From Longimicrobiales bacterium (GTDB taxonomy: Bacteria > Gemmatimonadota > Gemmatimonadetes > Longimicrobiales > Gaopeijiaceae): a stretch of DNA of 55,102 nucleotides. The stretch spans positions 1 through 55,102 of the forward strand of contig JAPKBW010000019.1 of the NCBI GenBank assembly GCA_028823235.1. Reading direction: 5' to 3'. The notes below the pieces were generated by a model. That model saw only the letters and a program-made list of their open reading frames with translations, had not been told where the DNA came from and ran no database searches. A program made the translations under genes and the position numbers. This document shows, piece after piece, positions 27,817 to 36,095 of the stretch; positions within the stretch are counted from its first letter, which is position 1; every line of letters begins with the position of its first letter.

Positions 27817-28467
27817 CTAGAACCAGTTGTCGCGCTTGGAGGACACCATGCGGGCGGCGACGTCGCGCTCTGCCATCGCACTCGCGAGCATCCCGTTCAG
27901 GAATGGATCGCCGGGTGCCTGCCGCACAGCGGCCTGACTAACCATCACCAGGTGCTCCAGCGCCGCGAACCGGCTGACCGGATCGCCGCCGTAGTTATCG
28001 CCACCACCTGCAGCGAGGATTTCCCGGTACCGGGAGACGGCTGTCACATATTCCTGTTCGGCGACGAGCACAGCCGACGCGGCCCCCTCGACGTTCGCGA
28101 AATCCATTGCGACCGGCTCGATTGTGCCTGGATCGGCGTGCGTCAGAGCGACACCAGTGCCCGTGCCGCTCAGGAAAAGGACGAGCGCTGCTGCAGTCTT
28201 CATCCAGCCAGGTGTCCTCACGAACCCGAGCCGCTGAACGAGGCCTGGATCTTTCATCAGGCCTTCCGAGCGAAGTCGCGCCTCGAGCACGTGCCAGTCG
28301 CCCTGGGGTGGCACCATGACCGGGAGGGCGCGCAGCGCTTCGGTCTGACTGCGCAATGCGTCCGACTCGTCCGAGCATGCCTTGCACGTGCTCAAGTGAT
28401 CGGCTTCCTCCGGGGTCGGCTGCTCATCAACGAGCCGAGCGAGGTGCTCTGCGTTCAAATGCTCCAT
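27817..28467 (-). CDS. Zinc-binding anti-sigma factor
   Basis: A 216-residue membrane protein. The N-terminal ~80 residues carry the ZAS-type motif HLSTCKAC (H-x3-C-x2-C) of zf-HC2 anti-sigma factors; a transmembrane helix follows (MKTAAALVLFLSGTGTGVAL), then ~110 periplasmic, mostly helical residues. It should hold the ECF sigma factor encoded just upstream inactive until an envelope signal. It overlaps the sigma gene by 13 bases. The periplasmic PDZ protein next to it is a plausible partner in signalling. Confidence 0.9.
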   Translation of the reverse strand: MEHLNAEHLARLVDEQPTPEEADHLSTCKACSDESDALRSQTEALRALPVMVPPQGDWHVLEARLRSEGLMKDPGLVQRLGFVRTPGWMKTAAALVLFLSGTGTGVALTHADPGTIEPVAMDFANVEGAASAVLVAEQEYVTAVSRYREILAAGGGDNYGGDPVSRFAALEHLVMVSQAAVRQAPGDPFLNGMLASAMAERDVAARMVSSKRDNWF

Positions 28468-29036
28468 GCTTCTGCTCCGTGTTCCTGCGCGGCTCCGTCG
28501 AGGCCTGCGAGCATGACTCGCATTTTGGCCCGAGCTTTGAATAACTGTGATTTAGATGTCCCGGCAGTAACCCCGAGCACGTCACCGATTTCTTCATGGG
28601 TATATCCCTCCACATCGTGGAGGATCAGGACTCGGCGCATGCCTTCGGGGAGACCGTCGAGCGCGCCTTCCAGTCTCTTCTGAAGCAGGGAGTCGCTTGC
28701 CGCCGGTGCGATGGCGATGTCCGCGACCACCGGGGCCTCACGCTTCTCGCGGGTCTCTGCCTTTCGCAACGCCTGCAGTGCCGCGTTTACCGCGATCCGG
28801 TGCAGCCAGGTGGAAAAACGGGCATCGCCTCGAAACGTTGGAAGCGCTCGAATCGCCCGAATCCAGGCTTCCTGTGCGTAGTCCTCTGCCAGATCGTCGT
28901 CGCCGGCGATCCTGCGAACAACAGCGTAGACTCGAGGCGAGTACCGGTCATACAGCGACCGGATCGCGCGGGCATCACCATCCGCTGCGAGGCGAATGAT
29001 TTGATGGTCGGTGAGGTTGATTGAGTTTGTCTTCAT
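28455..29036 (-). CDS. ECF-family RNA polymerase sigma factor (second)
   Basis: A 193-residue sigma factor of the RpoE/SigW type. Region 2 contains RSLYDRYSPRVYAVVRRIAGDDDLAEDYAQEAWIRAI and RFSTWLHRIAVNAAL. Region 4 contains GLPEGMRRVLILHDVEGYTHEEIGDVLGVTAGTSKSQLFKARAKM. It differs clearly from the first sigma factor at 20245. It is followed by its anti-sigma gene and by the PDZ protein in a three-gene minus-strand operon. A GGCAACC/CATCG promoter-like pair lies immediately upstream. Confidence 0.94.
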   Translation of the reverse strand: MKTNSINLTDHQIIRLAADGDARAIRSLYDRYSPRVYAVVRRIAGDDDLAEDYAQEAWIRAIRALPTFRGDARFSTWLHRIAVNAALQALRKAETREKREAPVVADIAIAPAASDSLLQKRLEGALDGLPEGMRRVLILHDVEGYTHEEIGDVLGVTAGTSKSQLFKARAKMRVMLAGLDGAAQEHGAEAWSI

Positions 29037-29047
29037 TCCAGCTACTT

Positions 29048-29075
29048 CGATGTATTTGGGCGCTGCAGGGTTGCC
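29048..29075 (-). promoter_or_regulatory. ECF-type promoter candidate for the second sigma operon
   Basis: On the minus strand GGCAACC (29075-29069) and CATCG (29052-29048) are separated by 16 bases. The AAC-containing -35 is typical of ECF-dependent, self-regulated promoters. The -10 lies only 11 bases before ATG 29036, so the transcript would be nearly leaderless, which lowers confidence. Confidence 0.3.
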
Positions 29076-29229
29076 CCCCGAATTACGACTGTCGTTGGCG
29101 TCGGAGGGCGCGAGTTCGAAGATGGGATGCCTCAGGCGATACCGTACCCTTTCGGGCGGCGGGAGTTCGCCGGATCGGGTAGATTTTCTTAGCTTCTACG
29201 CCCTTATCTTGGCTCTCCAATTCGCACTG

Positions 29230-29967
29230 ATGATACGGTTTCCGCGCTGCACGAAGCGCTATGGGTCGCTCGAAGCGGTTCGAGACCCGACGCTTACAAT
29301 CGCCCCGGGCGAGGTGTACGCCCTGCTGGGGTCCAATCGGGCGGAGAAAACCACGGCGTTTCGTTGTCGCGCCATACGGCTGAAGCCTTCGTCGGGAACG
29401 GCATCACTCCTCTCATGGCGTTCTACCCGGCGATCAGAAGGAGCGCGGCACGCTGGAGACGCTCCTCCACGGTGCCCATGTCCTCTAGAGAGACATCGCC
29501 ATCGGAACGTTCGTGACCGTGGCGTTGGTAGATGTGGCGGCGGGACTCAATCTCGGTGGCATGCTGCTCACGTTCCAACCCGGGCCCATTCACATTGGTG
29601 TTGGTGACCTTCCTGACGCTGCTGCCGCTCGCAGTTCTCTTCGGATGGATCTTTCTCGGCGTCGCTGCTGCTTCGCCGTCGTTCCAGAAAGCTCAGAACG
29701 CACTGACGCCGGTCTACTTGCTGGTCCTCACCCTGGCGATGCTACCAGTCTTCAGGGGCATCGACTTCGGGCCACTCTTGGCGATCACTCCTGTCGCTGG
29801 AGTGTCTTTCCTGATCCGAGGCTTGATAACCGGGGGTGCGAGCGCTTCTCTCGGGTTCCTCATGCTTTCCTCCACCACGGTTTACGCGGTTGGCGCGCTG
29901 GGTCTTGGCGGCCCGAGCGTTTGGGAGCGAGCAGGTGTTCTTTGGTGTTGGCGAGGATGAGGCAGTC
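29230..29967 (+). pseudogene. Remnant of a NatA/NatB-type ABC transporter (ATPase start and permease parts)
   Basis: Decayed remains spread over several frames. At 29230-29412 an ABC ATPase N-terminus is legible (TKRYGSLEAV, then IAPGEVYALLG), but the Walker A reads GSNRAEKTT instead of GPNGAGKTT. The text then jumps to an ABC-2 permease: GNGITPLMAFYPAI (29394-29435), KERGTLETLL in another frame, an in-frame TAG, RDIAIGTFVTVALVDVAAGL, then a third frame with FQKAQNALTPVYLLVLTLAMLP and ITPVAGVSFLIRGLITG, and a last shift to LAARAFGSEQVFFG near 29895. The rest of the ATPase and the permease N-terminus are missing. The final frame runs straight into the CPBP domain, so the original permease was probably fused to it. 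Confidence 0.78.
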
Positions 29968-30819
29968 GTGACCGCCGAGATATGGATCGAGCGCTGGCGC
30001 AGCCGCAGGTCCGACCGACCGGTCCCCGACCCACAGGCAGCCATGCTCTTCGTCGCGGGTGTCGCGGTCCTCTTCTTCTGGGCTGGGAGTCAGCTACAAC
30101 TGTGGTTGGGTGAACGCGGACTTCTCGCAGCCGAGTGGCTGCTGCTCTTCGTCCCGTCCGTGCTCGTGGTTTCGCTCTACGGGTTTGATCCGGTGCGTAC
30201 GTTGTCACTTCGAAAGCCGTCGGGCCTAGGTGTCCTGGGCAGTGTCCTACTGATCATGGGCGCCGTGCCTCTGGTCTGGTTCATCGGCTGGATTCAGACG
30301 TTCATTTTTCCTGTGCCATGGGAACTGCTTGAGGGTCTGGAGGACCTGGTGACGGCGGACACGATGGGTCGTCTGGTCTGGTTGCTACTGCTTCTGGCTG
30401 TGACACCGGCAGTGTGCGAGGAAATCCTTTTTCGCGGGATGCTCCTCGGTGGCACGCGGACGCTCCAACCCTGGCGAATGATCGTGCTCAACGGGGTAGT
30501 CTTCGGAGCGTTCCATTTGTCCTTCGAAACGGCGATTCGATTTGTGCCGACTGCGACGCTCGGGATGGTGATCGCTTGGGCCGTCTGGCGGACCGGTTCC
30601 ATCTGGGCGGGCGCGCTCATGCACTTCCTGAACAACGGCGCCATCGTCGCTCTCGCCTCCGCTCCCGCGGCGCAGAAACTCTTTGCGACTCCGGACGCAC
30701 CGCCTCCGTGGTGGCTAGTTCCGGTGGGGGCGGTCCTCTTCGCGCTCGGGGCACGTATACTTCTGCGACACCAGACCCCTGTTGGGGTTGATGCATACAC
30801 ACTGATTGAGGAATCATGA
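29968..30819 (+). CDS. CPBP-family intramembrane protease domain, survivor of a broken ABC permease fusion
   Basis: A multi-pass membrane protein of about 283 residues with all three CPBP (Abi/Rce1-like) motifs: EEILFRG (EExxxR), FGAFHLS (FxxxH) and HFLNN (HxxxN). At least six hydrophobic segments surround them. The frame is open from 29836; GTG 29968 is chosen tentatively. Upstream sequence in the same frame still encodes the end of an ABC-2 permease (LAARAFGSEQVFFG), so the ancestral protein was probably a permease/CPBP fusion. Whether the leftover domain is expressed is uncertain. Its stop overlaps the thrC start (ATGA), which would keep it under selection if co-translated. Confidence 0.72.
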   Translation: MTAEIWIERWRSRRSDRPVPDPQAAMLFVAGVAVLFFWAGSQLQLWLGERGLLAAEWLLLFVPSVLVVSLYGFDPVRTLSLRKPSGLGVLGSVLLIMGAVPLVWFIGWIQTFIFPVPWELLEGLEDLVTADTMGRLVWLLLLLAVTPAVCEEILFRGMLLGGTRTLQPWRMIVLNGVVFGAFHLSFETAIRFVPTATLGMVIAWAVWRTGSIWAGALMHFLNNGAIVALASAPAAQKLFATPDAPPPWWLVPVGAVLFALGARILLRHQTPVGVDAYTLIEES

Positions 30820-32003
30820 CGGACGACGACCGCATGCCGGGCGCCACACATCTTGAGTGCACCGCCACCGGAGAACACTTCGAGAGCGAAACACTGTCCG
30901 GCCTATCTCCGACAGGGAAGCCATTGTTCGCGCGCTATGACCTAGACGCTGTCCGTCCTGGATTTGGTCTCGCCGACATGGCTACACGTCGGGCCGATCT
31001 TTGGCGTTATGCGGAAGTTCTTCCTGTTCGTGATCCCAAGGCGAGGATCGCCCTGGGAGAGGGGTGGACTCCACTGATCGATGCACCGCGCACCGCGGCT
31101 CGGCTTGGCGTCGAGAAGGTGTGGGTGAAAGACGAGGGGCAGAACCCGACTGGAAGCTTCAAGGCGCGGGGTCTGTGTCTCGCTGTGTCACGCGCGTTCG
31201 AACTGGGTGCCGAGGCAGTGGCACTTCCGTCGGCCGGAAATGCGGGAAGCGCTGCGGCCGCCTATGGCGCCGCTGTGGGGATGGATGTGCACGTGGTGCT
31301 TCCATCAGACACGCCGGCGCCCATTCTCGAGGAGATGCGGGCACTGGGGGCCGACGTCCAGCTCCTCGACGGACTCATCAGCGACTGTGGCAAGGTTGTG
31401 AAGAAGGGTGTCGAAGAGCATGGATGGTTCGATCTGTCAACGCTGAAGGAGCCCTACCGCGTCGAAGGCAAGAAGACGTTGGGTTACGAGCTGGCCGAGC
31501 AGCTCGGGGGACGTCTCCCCGACGCGATCGTCTATCCGACGGGTGGTGGCACCGGGCTGATCGGGATGTGGAAGGCGTTCGACGAGATGCAGGCGCTCGG
31601 GTGGGTCGACGAGAAGCGTCCAAAGATGTTCACTGTGCAGGCGACCGGGTGCGCCCCGATGGTCCGCGCGTGGGAATCCGGAGCCGATCACGCTGAGATG
31701 TGGGAGGGCGCGACGACGTACGCATCAGGCCTTCGAGTCCCGGGCGCTGTGGGCGACTTCCTGATTCTGAATGCGCTGAGAGAGTCGGGTGGTGGCGCAG
31801 CGGCAGTTCCCGACCATTTGATGGCTGAATGGGTGTTGAAACTCGGTGCGGACACCGGCATCTTCGCGGCCCCGGAAGGCGGTGCCACGGCGGCCGCGGT
31901 GCCGATGCTGATGGAGAAGGGACTGATTTCACCAGATGACGAGGTCGTCCTGTTCAACACTGGCAGCGGGCTCAAGTACGCCGGCATGACCCCTGTCGAC
32001 TGA
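30816..32003 (+). CDS. thrC: Threonine synthase
   Basis: Converts O-phosphohomoserine to threonine with pyridoxal phosphate. The 395-residue protein opens with a short ribbon-like segment (LECTATGEHFE...GLSPTGKPLFARYDL) as in class I-like threonine synthases, though with a single cysteine. The PLP lysine is in NPTGSFKARGL, PLP phosphate contacts include SAGNAGSAAAAY, and PTGGGTGLIGMWKAF is the glycine loop. Homologous PLP enzymes such as threonine dehydratase are less likely, given the N-terminus. ATG 30816 overlaps the upstream stop. No other threonine gene lies nearby. Confidence 0.93.
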   Translation: MTDDDRMPGATHLECTATGEHFESETLSGLSPTGKPLFARYDLDAVRPGFGLADMATRRADLWRYAEVLPVRDPKARIALGEGWTPLIDAPRTAARLGVEKVWVKDEGQNPTGSFKARGLCLAVSRAFELGAEAVALPSAGNAGSAAAAYGAAVGMDVHVVLPSDTPAPILEEMRALGADVQLLDGLISDCGKVVKKGVEEHGWFDLSTLKEPYRVEGKKTLGYELAEQLGGRLPDAIVYPTGGGTGLIGMWKAFDEMQALGWVDEKRPKMFTVQATGCAPMVRAWESGADHAEMWEGATTYASGLRVPGAVGDFLILNALRESGGGAAAVPDHLMAEWVLKLGADTGIFAAPEGGATAAAVPMLMEKGLISPDDEVVLFNTGSGLKYAGMTPVD

Positions 32004-32260
32004 TGTCGGCTGTCGCGCTCTTTTCGTTTGGGTTGGGGGTCGGGTTCGGACTGCTCGTCGTTGCTGCCGCGGTCACGCTGCGCGCACGTCGGAGGAAAAC
32101 GTTCAGGCCGCGCTGTCTAATCGACGACTCAGCAATCGAGAGGATCATCGAGGACGGCGAGCTGGCGATCGAGGAGGAAGCGCTTGATCTAGATGAGATC
32201 GAAAACGAAGAGGATCGCTTCTGGTCGGAGAGCTGGGATGAGCCGACGGGGGACTGGTGA
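32003..32260 (+). CDS. Small membrane protein with acidic tail
   Basis: An 85-residue protein whose ATG overlaps the thrC stop (TGATG). One N-terminal helix (VALFSFGLGVGFGLLVVAAAVTL) is followed by an arginine-rich stop-transfer segment (RARRRK), then about 45 residues rich in Glu and Asp (EDGELAIEEEALDLDEIENEED). The predicted topology puts the acidic tail in the cytoplasm. I do not recognise the family. Coupling to thrC and a normal codon pattern support a real gene. Confidence 0.65.
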   Translation: MSAVALFSFGLGVGFGLLVVAAAVTLRARRRKTFRPRCLIDDSAIERIIEDGELAIEEEALDLDEIENEEDRFWSESWDEPTGDW

Positions 32261-32271
32261 CTCCGTCGGGC

Positions 32272-32772
32272 TCAGCGACCGATGCGGTAGTACATCTCGG
32301 GGAGTGGGACGAGTCGGCCGACGGACGGGGACGTATCGTCCGGGTTGTTGCGCCGGATCCAGAGAGCTCGGTTCACGTTCAGAAAGACACCGATCGCGTG
32401 GGGTTCGTGGATTTTCCAGTCGACCCCGATCGGGGCTCGGAATACAAGAGCCCAGCCGGTGCGTTGATTCGGAGGTCCACCGGATCGGACGAGCCAGGCT
32501 CCGGCGCCTACGACCGGTTTTGCCGCTGCTGCTCCGAAGTACCGCTTGAGCACCGTGGAGAAGCTGACGTCCTTGAAGCGCCAGGTGCCAAGCGCGAAAT
32601 CGAGACTGGAGGAGTTCCGGAACAACTCGACATTGAGCGCGATCGTGCTGCTCCCTCCGATGGATATCCCGAACCGCACCCCGTCGCCGACGTCCGGGCC
32701 CGGCGTCTGAGCCAGTACAGGGGTGGTCACGAGGGACAGCGCGAGCACCAGTGCGGCAGCGGTTCTCTTCAA
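32272..32772 (-). CDS. Small exported protein, possibly an outer-membrane beta-barrel
   Basis: A 166-residue protein with a clear signal peptide (MKRTAAALVLALSLVTTPVLA, cut after AQT-like sequence). The mature part alternates hydrophobic and polar residues as in a small beta-barrel or lipocalin-like protein (VRFGISIGGSSTIALNVEL; TGWALVFRAPIGVDW; IGVFLNVNRALWI). It ends in YYRIGR. Family not recognised. It is transcribed towards the threonine cluster and divergently from the phosphodiester glycosidase gene. Confidence 0.7.
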   Translation of the reverse strand: MKRTAAALVLALSLVTTPVLAQTPGPDVGDGVRFGISIGGSSTIALNVELFRNSSSLDFALGTWRFKDVSFSTVLKRYFGAAAAKPVVGAGAWLVRSGGPPNQRTGWALVFRAPIGVDWKIHEPHAIGVFLNVNRALWIRRNNPDDTSPSVGRLVPLPEMYYRIGR

Positions 32773-32904
32773 AGCAAATCAGCGGAGTGGAGTAGCGGGG
32801 ACGGGGGCGAGACACCCGCCTTCCGATCACGTCAGGGTCGCCGGAGTATAGGCACGGTCCGACGACGGGTCCACGGAGGTCGTGTCGGGCTGTTTGTCGG
32901 ATCG

Positions 32905-33810
32905 GTGGGTATGGTGGCGCTGGCCGCCGGGTGCGCCGCACCGGACGCGCCTGACGCTCTTGAACTTACGCTTCCAGCAACGGCCATGGCGCTGCTTGTA
33001 CCGGATTCCGTTCGAACTGTTGAACTTCATTCCGGAGTCACGTACCGGTACCTCTGGTCACCTGAGGGGCCGTGGGCAATCCACGTCGTTCAAGCGGATT
33101 TGCGTGCGCGATGTGATCTGGAGTTGGGGGTGCTCCGCCCGGACGTGCGGCAGCGTGGCGGCAACGGCCACGCGACCGTGAGCGACATGGTGCTGAGGGT
33201 GAGTGATCGAGTGTTGGTGGCGGTGAACGCGGACTTCTTCACCCCCGAAGGCACGACCCTCGGTGCAGAGGTTGTCGGTGGAGATGTTCAGTATGCCGCC
33301 GAGAGACCGACTGTGGCGTGGCGACTTGGTCTCGATCCGTGGATAGGGCCAGCCAGCATCGATGCCGCGGGCCTGCATCTGGGTTGGCTGGTGGGTGCCG
33401 TAGCGGGGGACGGAGTGACCGAGGCGGTGGGCGGATTCCCTGACCTGATCGATAGGGGAGAGATAGTGGGCGATCTGGAGGTCGGACGGCGGCCAGCCTT
33501 CGCGGCGGTGCGGCACCCGCGGACGGGTGTTGGATTCGACAGCCGTTCTGGTCAGTTCTGGATCGTGGTTGTCGACGGGCGTCAGATGCCCCACTCAGCC
33601 GGGATGTCACTTCCGGAGTTCGCGGCGTTATTCGACGCGTTGGGCGCCGATGAGGCGCTCAACCTGGACGGAGGTGGTTCCTCAGCCATGGTCGTTGGAC
33701 AAGGCCTGGTCAACCGACCGTCTGATGCCACAGGTGAGCGCGCCGTGGTCAACGCACTGGCCTTGACTCAGAATCCGCACGGCTGTGCCGCAGGCCAAGC
33801 ACGCCCCTAG
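32905..33810 (+). CDS. Phosphodiester glycosidase (NAGPA-like) family lipoprotein
   Basis: About 300 residues of a NAGPA/DUF2233-type domain, related to the enzyme that uncovers mannose-6-phosphate and to bacterial exported glycosidases. Diagnostic sequences are VNADFFTPEGTTLG, GFDSRSGQFWIVVVDGR and the hallmark ALNLDGGGSSAMVV. A lipobox-like VALAAGC lies at the N-terminus. The start is a problem: the frame is open from 32257 across a gene on the other strand, and the only near candidates are GTG 32905, ATG 32911 or a non-standard CTG 32890 after GGAGGT, all giving a short signal. GTG 32905 is listed provisionally. Confidence 0.78.
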   Translation: MGMVALAAGCAAPDAPDALELTLPATAMALLVPDSVRTVELHSGVTYRYLWSPEGPWAIHVVQADLRARCDLELGVLRPDVRQRGGNGHATVSDMVLRVSDRVLVAVNADFFTPEGTTLGAEVVGGDVQYAAERPTVAWRLGLDPWIGPASIDAAGLHLGWLVGAVAGDGVTEAVGGFPDLIDRGEIVGDLEVGRRPAFAAVRHPRTGVGFDSRSGQFWIVVVDGRQMPHSAGMSLPEFAALFDALGADEALNLDGGGSSAMVVGQGLVNRPSDATGERAVVNALALTQNPHGCAAGQARP

Positions 33811-33817
33811 AGGTTGG

Positions 33818-35908
33818 TCAGCGGCCCCAGGTGATGCCCAGTCCGACGCGGTAGGTACGCGTTGGGCCTGGTTCGAAGTACCGACTGCCAAACGCGTTGG
33901 GGACCACCGACGAGTTGTACGTCGCGTCGAGCATGTTCGCGACCCCGATGAACGGAGCCAGGTTGAATTGACCAAGAACCAGCCCGTACAGGCCGACGCG
34001 GGCATCGGTGATGAAGTAGGCCGGAGAGTAGGCTGAGCCGTCATCGCGCACGACCAAGCCGTCCTGCCACAGACCCCGGAGCTCGATGAACCCGACCCCG
34101 CGGTCGAAGAGCAGCACAGCATCGAATCTCTGTGGGGCGAGTCCTGGAATGTTGTTGCCGGAGAAGACGGCGTCGTCGGTTTCATAGAACTCGTACGTCG
34201 CGTCGATGTTGGTGTAAGCAACTCGTAGTTTGAGATCCTGTAAGAGACTCGCGTCCGCTGCGATCTCCCACCCGAAGTGCTTCGCCCGCGCGGCATTCCG
34301 GTAGTAAGTGCGACCCGGGTCGCTCGGTACGTCGAATGGAACCAGCCCGTCCTTGATTTTCGTCTGAAAGATCGACCCCTCTAAGGAGACGCGGTTCGCG
34401 ACGACGGTGCGTACCCCACCTTCGACCGTGACACCCGACTGTGGCTCGAGGCCGGGATTAAAGCCGCCGGCCCCTGACGGCTGATTCGCGAGCTCCGTCG
34501 TGGTGGGAGTCTCGAAGGACCGTCCGATCGACCCAAAGATCTCTGCTTCGTCGGCGACGGCGATGACAACACCCACGGAGGGGCTGAGTGCGCCCATGGA
34601 GCGCTTGCCCGAGTCGTCAGGGTCTCCGTCAACCAGATTGTCGTCGACACTGAAGTTGATGTTGTCGTAACGCAGTCCCGTCAGAATTGAGACATTCGAG
34701 CCAGCGTCGAGACGTGCTTGCACGAAGATCCCCGAGCCACGAACACGCTCATTCTGATCCAGTCGGAGGTCGGCGAAATCTGGCTGACCGGCATCGTTAC
34801 CGTAGTTCAACCGGTCGTCGTTCTGCATTTCCGCTTCGAAGCCCGCTCCCCAACCGAAGGAAGCTCGGTCTCCAAGCGGCATCGCGCCCTGGAAAAGGCT
34901 CCGAATTCCTCCGGCGCTTCGACTTAGGTCGATCACGCGGCCAGGAATAGGATTGTAGAGGTCGCGCGTGATGCCCCATGTCGCGAATTCAGCAGTCGTG
35001 GACTCGCCGAGATTCCCAGTCCAGGAGGCGCCGAGCTGTCCCTGGGTCACCTCCTTGATCGCGCCGCTGCGCACGTTGAAGCCCCAAGCCGAACGCTGCC
35101 CTTCTTCCAGGGTCCTCTGGGGCAGAGAACCAGGGTTCTCCGCGTCCAGGCTCATCCCGTTCCCGACCACGCGGAGTGTACCGTTTCCGACAGGGAAGCT
35201 CACCGTGGCATTGAGCGTGGATCGACTCGCCGCCCCATAGGCGGTGCCATCGTCTGCGACGGGATCACGGCGGAATCCGTCGTAGTTCATGTTGGTGTAG
35301 CCGACTCGATAGCCGGCGTTTCCGGCGGTGCCAGTCGCGTTGCCCTCGATGCTGAGCATTCCGAAGTCACCTGCCGTGGTACGGAGGCTGACCGAAGCGG
35401 GCACCAAGGCCGGGTCGGTCGTGCGGAAGTGGAGTACGCCCCCTGCGGCGTTTCCATACAATGCGGCGTTGGGGCCCCGCAGAACCTCAACCCGCCCGAG
35501 TCCCGCGAGATCCAGGTGGTCCAGAGTGGCCTGACCGTCGGGGAGAGTCGCCGGGATCCCATCCACCAGAACTCGTACGCCACGGACGCCGAATTGTGAG
35601 CGGGCGCCGAAGCCACGTATCGCGATGCGCTCACCCACCGCAAAGTTGAAGCGGTTGTGAATCTGCACGCCGGGGACCGCTCGGAGTGCCTCTTCGATGA
35701 ACGAGGACGCCGTGCCGCGCGTCAGTTCTGGACCGGCCACGACCGAAACGGGATAGGGAGCCTTTGTGCCAATCGTGCTGCCTAGCACCCGCACGAGAAT
35801 CGGCTCGATCGCGACGACGGAATCGGGATCCTGGGCTTCGACGCCTGGTCCGAGTGAACCAAGAATCAGCAGGACGGAAGCTGCTACCACTGGACAGGAA
35901 CGAATCAC
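33818..35908 (-). CDS. TonB-dependent outer-membrane receptor
   Basis: A 696-residue receptor with signal peptide (MIRSCPVVAASVLLILGSLGPGVEA), an N-terminal plug (IEEALRAVPGVQIHNRFN; IAIRGFGARSQFGVRGVRVLVDGIP; LGRVEVLRGPNAALYGNAAGGVL) and a ~550-residue 22-strand barrel ending in an aromatic-rich terminal strand (YRVGLGITWGR). The layout resembles FecA/siderophore-type receptors, but the ligand is not readable. It uses TonB energy to import a large nutrient. The upstream region was searched for cobalamin and TPP riboswitch signatures without a match. Its 3' end nearly touches the converging glycosidase gene. Confidence 0.94.
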   Translation of the reverse strand: MIRSCPVVAASVLLILGSLGPGVEAQDPDSVVAIEPILVRVLGSTIGTKAPYPVSVVAGPELTRGTASSFIEEALRAVPGVQIHNRFNFAVGERIAIRGFGARSQFGVRGVRVLVDGIPATLPDGQATLDHLDLAGLGRVEVLRGPNAALYGNAAGGVLHFRTTDPALVPASVSLRTTAGDFGMLSIEGNATGTAGNAGYRVGYTNMNYDGFRRDPVADDGTAYGAASRSTLNATVSFPVGNGTLRVVGNGMSLDAENPGSLPQRTLEEGQRSAWGFNVRSGAIKEVTQGQLGASWTGNLGESTTAEFATWGITRDLYNPIPGRVIDLSRSAGGIRSLFQGAMPLGDRASFGWGAGFEAEMQNDDRLNYGNDAGQPDFADLRLDQNERVRGSGIFVQARLDAGSNVSILTGLRYDNINFSVDDNLVDGDPDDSGKRSMGALSPSVGVVIAVADEAEIFGSIGRSFETPTTTELANQPSGAGGFNPGLEPQSGVTVEGGVRTVVANRVSLEGSIFQTKIKDGLVPFDVPSDPGRTYYRNAARAKHFGWEIAADASLLQDLKLRVAYTNIDATYEFYETDDAVFSGNNIPGLAPQRFDAVLLFDRGVGFIELRGLWQDGLVVRDDGSAYSPAYFITDARVGLYGLVLGQFNLAPFIGVANMLDATYNSSVVPNAFGSRYFEPGPTRTYRVGLGITWGR

Positions 35909-36095
35909 GCGCCCTCCACCTCACCAGAAAAGTACGAACGGGACCTCGATGGGACCGGCACATGATAGCCCGCGGTGAAGGGGTCGCCTATCCCCGCCGG
36001 GACGAGTGCACCCCCCTCTTTTGTGGATCCGTGCTTCTGGGCCTTGAAGAGCGGCCCGTCTCCCGAAGGCTGGCTCCTCTCGCTAGACTTGGCGC

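Noticed and set aside
32257-32904. N-terminal extension of the NAGPA-like frame
   Set aside because: The extension lies antisense to a small gene with a clear signal peptide, and the lipobox-like segment marks the real N-terminus near 32905.
35935-36030. GGGGGTGC...ACCCC region upstream of the TonB receptor, slightly like a TPP riboswitch
   Set aside because: The conserved CUGAGA and GCGxAGGGA elements are missing, so it does not meet the THI-box pattern; cobalamin elements are also absent.
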